64,000 nt of DNA from Bacteroidales bacterium (GCA_017447265.1 JAFSOA010000005.1:1-64000); one strand, 5' to 3'; numbered from the stretch's first letter, positions 26,520 through 35,314 are shown. The notes: a model not told the origin generated them from the sequence alone. Translations and numbers: made by a program.

Positions 26520-27272
26520 TCAGTCTTGCAGCACCAGCTCCACCGGACAGTGGTCGGAGCCGAAAATGTCGTTGTGGATGTCGGTCCCGGCGATACGCGA
26601 AGCCATGCCTTCTGAGACGAGAAAGTAGTCGATGCGCCAGCCTGCGTTCCGTTCGCGGGCAGCCATCCGGTAGGACCACCAGGAATACTTGGCCTCGCCC
26701 GGATGGGCGTCGCGCCAGCTGTCGCGGAAGCCGGCGGCCAGCAGCTCGCTCATCTTGGCCCGCTCCTCATCGGAGAAACCGGCGTTGAAATGGTTGGTGG
26801 CGGGGTTCTTCAGGTCGATCTCCTCGTGCGCCACGTTCATGTCGCCGCAGATTACCACGCCCTTGCGTGCGGCCAGGCCCCTGACGTAGGCCCGGAAGGC
26901 ATCTTCCCACTGCATGCGGTAATCGAGGCGGCGGAGGCCGTCCTGCGAATTGGGCGTATAGACATTGACCAGGTAGAAATCAGGCATTTCAAGCGTCAGC
27001 ACACGTCCTTCGTGGTCGTGCTCTTCCACCCCGATGCCGCGCGTGACGGACAGCGGGGTGTGGCGGGTGTAGGTGGCCGTCCCGGAATAACCTTTCTTCT
27101 CGGCGTAGTTCCAATAGGACTGGTAGCCCAGGAATTCCAGATCGATCTGGCCCTCCTGCAACTTGGTTTCCTGCAGACAGAAGAAGTCGGCGTCGAACGC
27201 CGTGAAAATATCGGCAAAACCCTTCTGGGCGACCGCCCGCAGGCCATTGACATTCCAGCTGATGAGTTTCAT
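26520..27272 (-). CDS. xth: Exodeoxyribonuclease III
   Basis: 250 residues, AP endonuclease and 3'-5' exonuclease of the exonuclease-endonuclease-phosphatase fold. MKLISWNVNGLRA with the metal-binding Asn opens the protein, then FFCLQETKLQ (metal Glu), YSGTATYTR, GDMNVAHEEIDLKNP (catalytic Asp/Asn) and the final GSDHCPVELVL (Asp-His pair). ATG 27272 is chosen because the family begins at MKLISWN; a longer frame upstream crosses the promoter box (complement of 27276-27284, TATCTTCGC). Confidence 0.95.
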   Translation of the reverse strand: MKLISWNVNGLRAVAQKGFADIFTAFDADFFCLQETKLQEGQIDLEFLGYQSYWNYAEKKGYSGTATYTRHTPLSVTRGIGVEEHDHEGRVLTLEMPDFYLVNVYTPNSQDGLRRLDYRMQWEDAFRAYVRGLAARKGVVICGDMNVAHEEIDLKNPATNHFNAGFSDEERAKMSELLAAGFRDSWRDAHPGEAKYSWWSYRMAARERNAGWRIDYFLVSEGMASRIAGTDIHNDIFGSDHCPVELVLQD

Positions 27273-27296
27273 GATGCGAAGATACGAAAATTTAAT

Positions 27297-27327
27297 TTTG
27301 TCATTTGAAAAAATGTTTCTATCTTTG
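27297..27327 (+). promoter_or_regulatory. Promoter of the initiator tRNA
   Basis: TTTG (27297-27300), 19 bases, then TATCTTTG (27320-27327): the textbook Bacteroidetes -33/-7 spacing. The tRNA begins 13 bases after the -7 box. Confidence 0.75.
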
Positions 27328-27340
27328 CATTTCAAAACAT

Positions 27341-27413
<73 letters not shown>

Positions 27414-27414
27414 C

Positions 27415-27455
27415 GAAACGAAAACGGCAGCCAGTTCGGTTGCCGTTTTCGTTTC
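27415..27455. terminator. Terminator of the tRNA gene
   Basis: A perfect 15-bp stem (27415-27429 with 27441-27455) around an 11-base loop, with T-rich 3' arm. It begins two bases after the tRNA. Confidence 0.8.
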
Positions 27456-27471
27456 TCCGCGCCTCGTATTC

Positions 27472-27502
27472 CCGGGCACGCCAAGGTCGCAAAACGTGCC
27501 CG
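27472..27502. repeat. Hairpin in tRNA-phosphate transporter gap
   Basis: CCGGGCACG (27472-27480) pairs with CGTGCCCGG (27494-27502) over a 13-base loop. The 27456-27942 stretch has no gene I can support: it holds this hairpin, the dispersed repeat at 27567-27655 and the promoter of the next gene. Confidence 0.55.
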
Positions 27503-27566
27503 GTAGTATTGTGTCGTTTCGGGAAATGCGTATCTTTATACCGACAAATCGGAATTGATTTGTCAT

Positions 27567-27655
27567 TTCGGAATTGATTTGTCATTCTGAACGAAGTGAA
27601 GAATCTACAATAAACTGATTGATAAATAGATTCTTCGGCTTCGCCTCAGAATGAC
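27567..27655. repeat. Dispersed palindromic repeat, copy near tRNA
   Basis: A pair of inverted units (27581-27606 and 27628-27655) separated by CTGATTGATAAAT-type spacer, preceded by CGGAATTGATTT, which is itself doubled in tandem (27549 and 27569). It is nearly identical to 35782-35871 and related to 4624-4697 and 10085-10110. Confidence 0.8.
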
Positions 27656-27916
27656 AATATCAGAATGACAATAAAGAAAATTCACATTTATCGGAACCAT
27701 ATCCATCAGAATAAAGCGCGGAAAGAATGGCTCCATCTGTAAGGATGTGGATCTGTTTGGTGGAGAAAGGTGTTTTTTGTTTGATTGCAAAATTCGCGTG
27801 CGCTTGTCATGACAGGGGCCGGGACTTCATGTTTCGGTATGATTACGATGGCGGCTGGCGTGGTTAAAATTCTGTTACAATTGATTTCGTGTCTTGAGAG
27901 ATTCGGCTTGTGTACG

Positions 27917-27925
27917 TATCTTTGC
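27917..27925 (+). promoter_or_regulatory. -7 box of the Na/Pi cotransporter fusion gene
   Basis: TATCTTTGC lies 17 bases before ATG 27943, and rules out the longer GTG start at 27910, which would overlap the promoter. Confidence 0.6.
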
Positions 27926-27942
27926 ACTTGAATTATCTGAAT

Positions 27943-29904
27943 ATGCTGATTGTATTGAAACTCCTGGGCGCTATCGCCATCCTGATATTCGGTATGAAGA
28001 TGACGAGCGAGGCCCTGCAGAAGATGGCAGGTCCCCAGCTTCGTCATTTGTTCGGGGCTATGACGGGAAACCGTCTCTCCGGCGTGGCCACCGGAGCCCT
28101 GATTACGGTAGCGGTCCAGTCATCGTCGGCAACCACCGTGATGACGGTGTCGTTCGTGAATGCGGCGTTGCTCACCTTGACGCAGGCCATATCGGTTATT
28201 ATGGGCGCCAATATCGGCACTACACTGACGGCCTGGATCCTGTCGGCCGGCTTCTCCTTCAATATCGTCAACATCGTCTGGCCTGTTTTGTGCGTCGGTA
28301 TCATTCTGATCCAGCTCGGGCGGCATCGGTATTTCGGTGACTTCCTGATCGGACTGGGCTTCCTGCTCTATGCGATGGTCCTTCTGAAGAACACCGGGGT
28401 GGAGATGGATCTGGCCAGTAAACCAGCCGTCGTGGATTTCTTCTCCAGCTTCAAGACCAACTACGCCACGATCCTGCTGTTCCTGCTCATCGGTACTATC
28501 CTTACCGCCGTCCTCCAGAGTTCGGCGGCGCTGATGGCCATTACAATGGTTCTCTGCGCCACGGGAGCCATTTCCATCTATCAGGGTATCGCGCTAGTCA
28601 TGGGAGAGAACATCGGCACCACCTCTACGGCCAATCTGGCGGCATTGAACGCGAACACACAGGCCCGGCGGACGGCCATGGCCCACCTGGTGTTCAACGT
28701 ATTCGGTGTCATATGGATGCTCATCGTTTTCTTCCCTTTTGTGAGGACGGTCTGTGGCATCGTGGGACTTGACCCGGATGCGCCGCAGCAGGACACTACA
28801 TTGCTTTCCTTTACGCTGGCGGCTTTCCACACCGGATTCAATGTTATCAATACGGCCATTCTGATTTGGTTCATCCCGCAGATTGAAAAACTGGTCTGCA
28901 AGATTGTACGGCCCAGGAAGTCGGATGAGGAGGACGAGTTCCGCCTGCAGTATATCCGCGGCGGTATTATGAAGACGCCGGAAATCTCGGTGCTGCAGGC
29001 GCAGAAAGAGATTGTCGTTTACGGGGAAAAGACCCAGCATATGTTCGCCCTGGTCCGGGAACTGTATGCTGCGAAAGACGAGCAGGCTTTCTCCAGACTC
29101 TATGACCGTATCGAGAAGGGAGAGGAAGGCAGCGACCGGATGGAGAACGAGATTGGCCGATACCTGGGTGACCTCGGGTCAGCTCATCTGTCCGATGATA
29201 CGAAAGAGATGGTCAGGGCGATGCTTCGGCAGATCGGAGAGCTGGAGTCTGTGGGGGACAGTTGCTTCAACCTGGCACGCATCCTTCGCCGCAAGCGGAG
29301 CAACAAGATTGAGTTTACCCGGCAGCAGGATGACGGTATCCAGGAGATGTTCTCGCTGGTACACGAGGCCCTGACGCAGATGAATACTCTTCTTTCAGGA
29401 CGGAAGGAGGACTTGAGCCTTGCCTTGTCCGAAGACATCGAGCGTAGGATCAATGCCTGCCGCAATGCGCTCAAACAACAGAATTTCGAAAACCTGAACG
29501 CACAGTTGTACGGATACGATAAAGGAACCGTTTATTCCGACCTGATCGGTGAATGCGAAAAGACGGGAGACTATATTATCAACGTGGTGGAAGCCCGGCT
29601 CGGTGCTGTCCGCAACGGAATCCGCTATCTGGGCATACAGATAGATACTGATGCGAAAAAGGTGACCGTGGACGGCGAAGATGTGCCTTTCACGAAGACC
29701 GAATATGAACTCCTGAAACTCTTTCTGGAGAATCGGGGAAAGGTTTTTTCGCGGGAGCAGCTGCTGTCGGCCGTGTGGCCTGATGATGTCATCGTGACGC
29801 CCCGGACGGTGGATGTGAACATCACGCGCATCCGGAAGAAAATCGGCCCCTATGCCGATGCGCTTGTGGCCCGGGCAGGGTTTGGTTATTCTTTTCAGGA
29901 GTAA
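27943..29904 (+). CDS. Na/Pi cotransporter - PhoU - OmpR/PhoB-type DNA-binding domain fusion
   Basis: 653 residues in three parts. Residues 1-320 are a Na+/phosphate cotransporter with the two inverted repeats marked QSSSATT (59-65) and QSSAALM (192-198) and about eight membrane spans. Residues 345-555 form a PhoU-like helical domain (GEKTQHMFALVRELY, ELESVGDSCFNLARIL, ECEKTGDYIINVVEARLG). Residues 563-653 form a winged-helix Trans_reg_C domain: KKVTVDGEDVPFTKTEYELLKLFLENRGKVFSREQLLSAVWPDD, RTVDVNITRIRKKI and ARAGFGYSF. Transporter-PhoU proteins are common; the added DNA-binding domain, without a receiver, is unusual. It could be a membrane-tethered phosphate-responsive regulator or a fusion made by loss of the sequence between a transporter gene and a phoB-like gene. 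Confidence 0.9.
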   Translation: MLIVLKLLGAIAILIFGMKMTSEALQKMAGPQLRHLFGAMTGNRLSGVATGALITVAVQSSSATTVMTVSFVNAALLTLTQAISVIMGANIGTTLTAWILSAGFSFNIVNIVWPVLCVGIILIQLGRHRYFGDFLIGLGFLLYAMVLLKNTGVEMDLASKPAVVDFFSSFKTNYATILLFLLIGTILTAVLQSSAALMAITMVLCATGAISIYQGIALVMGENIGTTSTANLAALNANTQARRTAMAHLVFNVFGVIWMLIVFFPFVRTVCGIVGLDPDAPQQDTTLLSFTLAAFHTGFNVINTAILIWFIPQIEKLVCKIVRPRKSDEEDEFRLQYIRGGIMKTPEISVLQAQKEIVVYGEKTQHMFALVRELYAAKDEQAFSRLYDRIEKGEEGSDRMENEIGRYLGDLGSAHLSDDTKEMVRAMLRQIGELESVGDSCFNLARILRRKRSNKIEFTRQQDDGIQEMFSLVHEALTQMNTLLSGRKEDLSLALSEDIERRINACRNALKQQNFENLNAQLYGYDKGTVYSDLIGECEKTGDYIINVVEARLGAVRNGIRYLGIQIDTDAKKVTVDGEDVPFTKTEYELLKLFLENRGKVFSREQLLSAVWPDDVIVTPRTVDVNITRIRKKIGPYADALVARAGFGYSFQE

Positions 29905-29965
29905 CTCCGAATCGATGGTATGAAGTAATTAGAGCACTAAATTCTCTGTTTATCGAAATGAATAT

Positions 29966-29995
29966 GCCCCGGCAATCCTTCTGGTCTGTCGGGGC
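29966..29995. terminator. Hairpin after the Na/Pi fusion gene
   Basis: GCCCCG (29966-29971) pairs with CGGGGC (29990-29995). A second hairpin, GGCGGGG (30032-30038) with CCCCGCC (30050-30056), follows. No long T-run, so termination is only probable. Confidence 0.4.
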
Positions 29996-30100
29996 GTGTG
30001 TTATTATGTTTCCGAGAAGTGCAGGTCGGCTGGCGGGGATAAAGAAGACCCCCGCCTGGCGTGAGCCGAGCGGGAGTCCGAGAAAGGAGGAGGCTGATGC

Positions 30101-30427
30101 CTACTCGCCCGTGAGCTTGGCCTGGGCGAGTACGTCTCCGGATTTCTCACCGGTCACGGTGTTCACGAAGAAGTACTTGAAGAAGACCTTCGGGCTGCCG
30201 GCGGAAGGAGTACCGCACTTGGCGTCATACTTCGCCTTGATATCGACGGCCGTGGCCACCGGGGTGGAAGGATCGTCGAAAGCCGCAGCCTTGCTGGAGG
30301 CACGGGTGATACCGTTGCCCTGAGGGTCGGATGCCTGGATGACGAGCTTCAGGTTGGTCACATCGGCGGGGATGCTGCCCAGGGTGAAGGCCATCGCGGC
30401 AGGGGTGAGGACGACGGTCGCTCCGGC
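30101..30427 (-). pseudogene. 3' remnant of an unknown gene
   Basis: The minus strand encodes about 108 residues of ordered protein (GATVVLTPAAMAFTLGSIPADVTNLKLVIQ... to KVFFKYFFVNTVTGEKSGDVLAQAKLTGE and TAG). The frame upstream of 30427 turns into unlike sequence with no plausible start or ribosome-binding site. It looks like the C-terminal domain of a larger protein whose 5' part is gone. The family is not recognised. A hairpin (30032-30056) lies downstream on its strand and may be its old terminator. Confidence 0.5.
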
Positions 30428-30530
30428 ACTACGTCTCCCGGGCGGTTTATCCGTCCCGGAAGGGCAAGTGCCGCTTCTATTTCTATGCTGATTTCTCTTG
30501 CTCCGCTGCGTGAAAATGTGTATTTTTGCG

Positions 30531-30938
30531 ATGATGAAGTGTTTCGTTCTGATATTGTCTCTGCTGTTGTCCCTTTTTTCCGGGGGCAAGCCGGACAACG
30601 TGAGCGAGGTCTCATCTGCCGAAAGCCGGTATTCTGTTTCCGAGCGTTCGTCATCCGAGAATGCTGTTGACCATACCATTAACCGGGACATCTGCATCAC
30701 TGCCGCCCAGGGGTATTCTTTTACAGGAAACAACAGCACCAACTCCGTTTCTGTCCGGACTACGAATACCGGACGCCGGCCTTCGCCTCAGACTAAATCG
30801 ACTTTCCGAGTTGTCAAATCCGGAAAGGTTATCGACAATAATAATCTTCATCCGTTCCTGACACTTTCTTTCATCGCATTATCGGGGACTCGTACTTTTG
30901 AAAGGTATTTGTATTCGATCTGCAGGCTGCGGATTTAG
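30531..30938 (+). CDS. Small exported protein, unknown function
   Basis: 135 residues starting MMKCFVLILSLLLSLFSGG, a signal peptide, followed by a Ser-rich stretch and a basic C-terminus ending ...ERYLYSICRLRI. A TATTTTTGC box (30521-30529) lies immediately before the ATG, which would make the message nearly leaderless; this is the weak point. There is no recognised domain. It precedes the Ca/Na antiporter by 57 bases. Confidence 0.5.
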   Translation: MMKCFVLILSLLLSLFSGGKPDNVSEVSSAESRYSVSERSSSENAVDHTINRDICITAAQGYSFTGNNSTNSVSVRTTNTGRRPSPQTKSTFRVVKSGKVIDNNNLHPFLTLSFIALSGTRTFERYLYSICRLRI

Positions 30939-30995
30939 CAGCAGGGAGTCTCTTCCTATTGTTTATTTCATCAATTATCTTTCAGAACATCAGTA

Positions 30996-31949
30996 ATGAC
31001 AATTGTATTGCTGCTGGTCGGTCTGGGACTGATTGTCCTGGGCGCAGACTGGCTTGTGGACGGTGCTTCCGGGATTGCCCGGAAGGCCGGTGTAAGTGAA
31101 TTTGTGATAGGGCTTACGATCGTAGGCTTCGGGACATCCTGTCCTGAGCTGGTCGTGAGTTTGACCGGGGCTTTCCAGGGCAATGCCGATATAGCCGTCG
31201 GCAATGTGATGGGCTCCAACATGTTCAACACCTTGTTTATTCTTGGGCTTACTTCGCTCATTGTACCCGTGACGATGACTGATGCCAACCGAAGACGGGA
31301 CATTCCGCTGACACTTTTTGTGACGGTTCTTCTGCTGGTATTCGGTATGAGCCGGTCCTTGTTCGGTATAGGCGCGGCAGACTCTCTGGCACGATGGGAA
31401 GGAATCATATTCCTTGCCGTTTTTACTGCATACATATTCTGGTCCTTCCGCTTTTCCGATCCCGATTCATTTCAGGATAATGGGAAGGCGGCCAGGAGGC
31501 TCAGCGTGGCGATTATTCTGACGATTGTCGGTCTTGCGGGCCTTGTGGGCGGAGGAGAGTTGTTCGTCCGGTCTGCAACGAACCTCGCCAGACAGATAGG
31601 AGTAAGCGATAAGTTCATTGCCGTGACTGTCCTGGCAGGAGGAACGTCGCTTCCTGAACTGGCGACCAGCCTGGTGGCTGCGCTCAAGGGACGGGACCAG
31701 CTGGCACTGGGAAATATCCTGGGGTCGAACGTGTTCAATATCCTTTTGATTCTTGGGGCGTCGGCCTTGGTTACACCGCTTTCATTCGCGTCAGTAACTT
31801 TGGTGGATGCTTCTGTACTTCTTCTTAGCGCCCTCCTGTTGCTATTGTGGGCCTATACCGGCCGAAGGCTTAGGATTGACCGCTGGGAGGGATGTGTTAT
31901 GCTGGCGCTTTTCGCCGCATACTATGTTTATCTTTTCTATAAACTTTGA
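30996..31949 (+). CDS. Calcium/sodium antiporter (CaCA family, YrbG-like)
   Basis: 317 residues, inner-membrane exchanger with the two inverted alpha repeats: first GADWLVDGASGIARKAGVSEFVIGLTIVGFGTSCPELVVSL with GNVMGSNMFNTL, second GGELFVRSATNLARQIGVSDKFIAVTVLAGGTSLPELATSL with GNILGSNVFNIL. The acidic residues in GTSxPEL bind cation. About ten membrane helices. It probably exports Ca2+ in exchange for Na+ (or K+-dependent). It heads a plus-strand run of membrane genes up to 34444. Confidence 0.93.
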   Translation: MTIVLLLVGLGLIVLGADWLVDGASGIARKAGVSEFVIGLTIVGFGTSCPELVVSLTGAFQGNADIAVGNVMGSNMFNTLFILGLTSLIVPVTMTDANRRRDIPLTLFVTVLLLVFGMSRSLFGIGAADSLARWEGIIFLAVFTAYIFWSFRFSDPDSFQDNGKAARRLSVAIILTIVGLAGLVGGGELFVRSATNLARQIGVSDKFIAVTVLAGGTSLPELATSLVAALKGRDQLALGNILGSNVFNILLILGASALVTPLSFASVTLVDASVLLLSALLLLLWAYTGRRLRIDRWEGCVMLALFAAYYVYLFYKL

Positions 31950-31956
31950 CAATTAT

Positions 31957-32397
31957 ATGGAAATCAAATTCAAAAAGGTCCATACAATGAAGGACCTGAT
32001 AATATCTACAATAATGGTGGCCGCAGGTGCCGGCCTTTATTTCGTAAATGCCGGACTGGGCATTCTCGTCGGGGTCTGCGGACTCCTGATGCTGATCTTC
32101 TATAAAGCAGCGTACAAACGTGAGGGAGATGATACTGTTCTTCGCAAATCGGCGCTGGACATTTCTCACTCGTGCCGTGATTCTTTGAAGGAATTTCTGG
32201 ACGGAAAAGAGGTGGAGCCGGGGGTGAACACTTCTGTAAATGGCGGTGTCATCCGCCTCGAGGTGTATCACAACGCAGCTGCTTCCGTAGCTTACGCCCA
32301 ACTGTTCGATTTCTCCAACTACACCTATGTTCAGGCGACAGAAATCGTGGAACTGCGCGGTAAAAGGGCAGAGTCTCTTATCAGAAAGATTGCGTGA
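31957..32397 (+). CDS. Small two-helix membrane protein, paralogue A
   Basis: 146 residues. Two membrane helices lie near the N-terminus (LIISTIMVAAGAGLYFVNAGLGILVGVCGLLMLIFY), then a soluble domain of about 85 residues (ISHSCRDSLKEFLDGKEVE ... NGGVIRLEVYHN ... AQLFDFSNYTYV ... VELRGKRAESLI). The same plan, with FLDG, GG..xVY and FDxxxF matches, occurs in the next gene. No Pfam-type family comes to mind. Start at ATG 31957; ATG 31987 is possible. Its stop overlaps the next start by one base. Confidence 0.7.
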   Translation: MEIKFKKVHTMKDLIISTIMVAAGAGLYFVNAGLGILVGVCGLLMLIFYKAAYKREGDDTVLRKSALDISHSCRDSLKEFLDGKEVEPGVNTSVNGGVIRLEVYHNAAASVAYAQLFDFSNYTYVQATEIVELRGKRAESLIRKIA

Positions 32398-32852
32398 TGG
32401 AGAAGCAGGTCAGAAAAACATTCCTGCCGCAGGATATTGCCGTCCTTACGGCAGTCTTTGCGGCAGGAGCCGCCTGCTTCCTTCTGGGTGAAGGATGGGG
32501 CGGTCTGGGCGTCGTCATTATTATGAGCGGAGCCATGATGCTGCCATTTTATCATCATGGTTATCGGCTGGAGGGTCAGAAAGGCCTGTTCCGGCTGAAG
32601 GAACTGTCGATGTCGAGGGAGAACAAGGACGAGATTCTTGCCTTCCTTGATGGAACGACAGAGGACATCGACCTGCATCCCTGGGCAAAAGGCGGGGCTC
32701 TGGTCGACGTGTACTGGAGAAAGAGCGATGGCTTTATGATGGCACGCTATTTCGATTATGCTGATTTCTCGAACGGGATTGAATACCCCCTTCGGGAGGT
32801 GTCCGGGCAACAGGTAGCCCGTCTGGAATCATTTGCTTCGGATAAACAATGA
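32397..32852 (+). CDS. Small two-helix membrane protein, paralogue B
   Basis: 151 residues, a diverged tandem copy of the preceding gene: two helices (VLTAVFAAGAACFLLGEGWGGLGVVIIMSGAMML), then a soluble domain with EILAFLDGTTEDI, KGGALVDVYW, ARYFDYADFSNG and EVSGQQVARLESF. The start overlaps the previous stop (TGATG) and its stop overlaps the antiporter start by four bases (32849-32852). This tight coupling suggests a role with the K+/H+ antiporter. Confidence 0.7.
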   Translation: MEKQVRKTFLPQDIAVLTAVFAAGAACFLLGEGWGGLGVVIIMSGAMMLPFYHHGYRLEGQKGLFRLKELSMSRENKDEILAFLDGTTEDIDLHPWAKGGALVDVYWRKSDGFMMARYFDYADFSNGIEYPLREVSGQQVARLESFASDKQ

Positions 32853-34444
32853 CAACACTTTTCCTCATCCTCATCGTAGTCGTAATCCTGACCTGTATCC
32901 TGTTGAACAATATCTCCGTCCGGATCGGAGTGCCGACCTTGTTGGCATTCATCGTGCTGGGTATTGTGTTCGGCAATGTAGGCGCCATTCCTGTATATCT
33001 GGACAATCACTACTTTGCCAAGGACGTGTGCAGCGTTGCGCTGTTGTTCATCATGTTTTATGGCGGCTTCGGCACGCGCTGGGAGGCGGTGAAGCCGGTG
33101 GTGCGGGAGTCTGTGCTGCTGGCATCGTTGGGCGTGGTGGTGACGGCCGGTCTGACCGGCTTGTTCTGCCATTTTGCCCTGCGGTGGGGATGGGCGGAAA
33201 GTTTTCTTCTGGGGGCCGTGGTCAGTTCTACGGACGCGGCCTCCGTCTTTTCCATTCTGAGGGGGAAGAAGCTGGGCCTTAAGAACAATACCGCGCCGAT
33301 GCTGGAAATGGAAAGCGGGAGCAACGACCCTGCCGCGTATATGCTCACGGCCATCATGATTTCCGTCGTGAACGGGACCGCATCGGGGTGGGGGTTGGCC
33401 TGGATGGTGTTTGCCCAGATTGTGTTCGGCGCAGGTTTTGGCTGGGCCATTGCCAAGGGAGCATCCTGGGCGCTGCAGCGGATGCATTTCTCGACGGACG
33501 GTTTTGACACGCTCTTCATCTTTGCCGTTGCCATTGCCGCCTACGCCGTACCGGACCTTCTTGGCGGCAACGGATACCTGAGCGCCTATATCGTGGGCAT
33601 TATGCTGGGGAACGAGGAGTTCAAGGGAAAACGGTCGCTGGTGGGATTCTTCGACGGAGTAACAGGCCTGATGCAGGTTCTGATCTTCTTCATTTTAGGC
33701 CTGCTGGCCCGGCCTGCGATGATGCACGAGGCCATCCTGCCTGCGCTGGCTATATCAGCCTTCCTGCTGCTGGTGGCCCGTCCGGCGACTGTGTTCGGCA
33801 TCTTGTCGCCTTTCAGGAAATATGCTGCCCGGCAGCAGTGGCTGGTATCATTTGTCGGCCTTAGGGGAGCGGCGTCCATTGTATTTGCCATCATGGCTTT
33901 CACGGGCACAGGGAACCTGAACAATGATCTTTTCAGCATCGTGTTCTGCATTGTGCTTATTTCTATTTCCCTCCAAGGTTCGCTGATTCCCCGGGTGGCC
34001 CGGAAGCTGGACATGCTGGACACCGGGGACAATGTGATGAAAACTTTCAACGATTATTCCGAAGGAACGGAGATGCAGTTCGGCCGCATCGACATCGGTC
34101 CCGGGAGCAAGTGGAACGGAAAGAAGGTGATGGATCTGGGATTGCCGGGGAATATGCTGATAGCTTTGGTGATTCGCGGGAAGGAGCGCATTACAGCGAG
34201 AGGGGACACCGTACTTCAGGCAGGCGACCGGGTCATTCTGGTAACGAAGACTTATGAGGATACCGAGACCTTCCTGCTGGAGAAGACTGTCAAGAAAGGC
34301 GGGAAACGGGACGGGAAGGCCATCAGTGAATCAAATTCCGACGGACTGGTCCTGCTGATTCAACGGGGTGAAGAGGAAATCATTCCTCACGGTGATACGG
34401 TACTCCTGGCGGGGGATGTGCTGGTGATACTCAAAAGCCGGTAG
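32849..34444 (+). CDS. Potassium/proton antiporter, CPA1 type with TrkA-C domain
   Basis: 531 residues. An antiporter core of about 12-13 helices (1-395) contains the conserved SSTDAASVFSIL and ESGSNDPAAY motifs (the ion-binding Asp pair) and LGGNGYLSAYIVG. The cytosolic C-terminal part (about 405-531) has a TrkA-C/RCK-C-like domain (RIDIGPGSKWNGKKVMDLGLP ... DTVLQAGDRVILVTK) and a second degenerate half (EEEIIPHGDTVLLAGDVLVILK). The likely role is K+ efflux or pH control. A hairpin terminator follows at 34467-34485. Confidence 0.9.
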   Translation: MTTLFLILIVVVILTCILLNNISVRIGVPTLLAFIVLGIVFGNVGAIPVYLDNHYFAKDVCSVALLFIMFYGGFGTRWEAVKPVVRESVLLASLGVVVTAGLTGLFCHFALRWGWAESFLLGAVVSSTDAASVFSILRGKKLGLKNNTAPMLEMESGSNDPAAYMLTAIMISVVNGTASGWGLAWMVFAQIVFGAGFGWAIAKGASWALQRMHFSTDGFDTLFIFAVAIAAYAVPDLLGGNGYLSAYIVGIMLGNEEFKGKRSLVGFFDGVTGLMQVLIFFILGLLARPAMMHEAILPALAISAFLLLVARPATVFGILSPFRKYAARQQWLVSFVGLRGAASIVFAIMAFTGTGNLNNDLFSIVFCIVLISISLQGSLIPRVARKLDMLDTGDNVMKTFNDYSEGTEMQFGRIDIGPGSKWNGKKVMDLGLPGNMLIALVIRGKERITARGDTVLQAGDRVILVTKTYEDTETFLLEKTVKKGGKRDGKAISESNSDGLVLLIQRGEEEIIPHGDTVLLAGDVLVILKSR

Positions 34445-34466
34445 CCGGACTCTTGATTTGATCAAT

Positions 34467-34485
34467 AAGGGTTTTGGCCCTTTTT
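34467..34485 (+). terminator. Terminator of the antiporter operon
   Basis: AAGGG, TTTTGG loop, CCCTT followed by T-run, 23 bases after the antiporter stop. Confidence 0.65.
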
Positions 34486-34497
34486 CCGGTCCTTTAC

Positions 34498-34628
34498 CTA
34501 CTTGGAAGGGAGCAGTTTTGCAACGATTTCGTCGCGGACCAGCTTGAAACGGGCTCGCGCGCTGACGGTGTTCCCCTCCCTGTTTTCACCCAGATGATAC
34601 TCAGAAAGGATACTCAACCGCACGAAGT
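34498..34628 (-). pseudogene. Possible 3' gene remnant
   Basis: The minus strand has a 43-codon open stretch ending at TAG 34498 (YFVRLSILSEYHLGENREGNTVSARARFKLVRDEIVAKLLPSK) with protein-like composition but no start. It may be a leftover gene tail; chance is not excluded. Confidence 0.25.
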
Positions 34629-34666
34629 AAAGGACGTTTTCCTTTGGTCATCCCACTGATTGTCCG

Positions 34667-34675
34667 TATATTTAC
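34667..34675 (+). promoter_or_regulatory. -7 box of the HD-domain gene
   Basis: TATATTTAC, one base off TAnnTTTGC, 29 bases before ATG 34705. Confidence 0.45.
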
Positions 34676-34704
34676 CGAGGCAAAACGGATTTGACAGAAA
34701 GAAC

Positions 34705-35289
34705 ATGGAGAATCATATTTCCAGGGAGGCGGCCATCGAGCTGCTGAAGAAATACAACAAGGACCCGTTCCACCTGCGGCATGCCCTGACGGTGGAAGCG
34801 GTGATGCGCTGGTATGCCCGGGAGCTGGGCTATGCCGAAGAGGAGGAGTTCTGGGGACTGGTGGGGCTCCTGCATGACTTCGACTTCGAAATGTATCCCG
34901 AGGAGCATTGCATCAAGGCTCCCGAGCTGTTGCGCGAGGCAGGCGTAGGTGAAGGGATGATTCACGCCATCTGCAGCCACGCCTACGGGATGCACGTGGA
35001 CGTGAAGCCGGAGCACCTGATGGAGAAGGTGCTCTTCGCCACGGATGAACTCACGGGACTGATCTGGGCGACGGCCCTCATGCGCCCCTCGAAGAGCGTC
35101 CAGGACATGGAGCTGAAATCGCTCAAGAAGAAGTACAAGGTAAAGACGTTCGCCGCCGGTTGCTCCCGCGAGGTGATCGAGCAGGGTGCCGAAATGCTGG
35201 GCTGGCCCCTGGACGAGGTGCTGCAGATAACCCTCGACGCGATGAAGGCCGGTGAAGAGGCCATCGCGGAGGAATGCGCTAAGCTATAA
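34705..35289 (+). CDS. HD-domain hydrolase-like protein
   Basis: 194 residues. HD-superfamily marks: PFHLRHALTVEAVMRWYARELG (first His), VGLLHDFDFEMYPEEHC (the HD pair) and MIHAICSHAYGMH (further His), then DELTGLIWATALMRPSKSV. This matches cytosolic HD phosphohydrolase-like proteins common in anaerobes; substrate unknown. ATG 34705 is chosen: the upstream frame runs into the promoter. Two small genes follow in the same direction. Confidence 0.85.
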   Translation: MENHISREAAIELLKKYNKDPFHLRHALTVEAVMRWYARELGYAEEEEFWGLVGLLHDFDFEMYPEEHCIKAPELLREAGVGEGMIHAICSHAYGMHVDVKPEHLMEKVLFATDELTGLIWATALMRPSKSVQDMELKSLKKKYKVKTFAAGCSREVIEQGAEMLGWPLDEVLQITLDAMKAGEEAIAEECAKL

Positions 35290-35314
35290 GAATGACTCCC
35301 GTCCGACGAAGACC

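Noticed and set aside
30101-30742. 213-codon minus-strand gene
   Set aside because: Only the last 108 or so codons look like protein; the first part crosses a likely promoter and signal-peptide gene on the other strand. Kept as a remnant.
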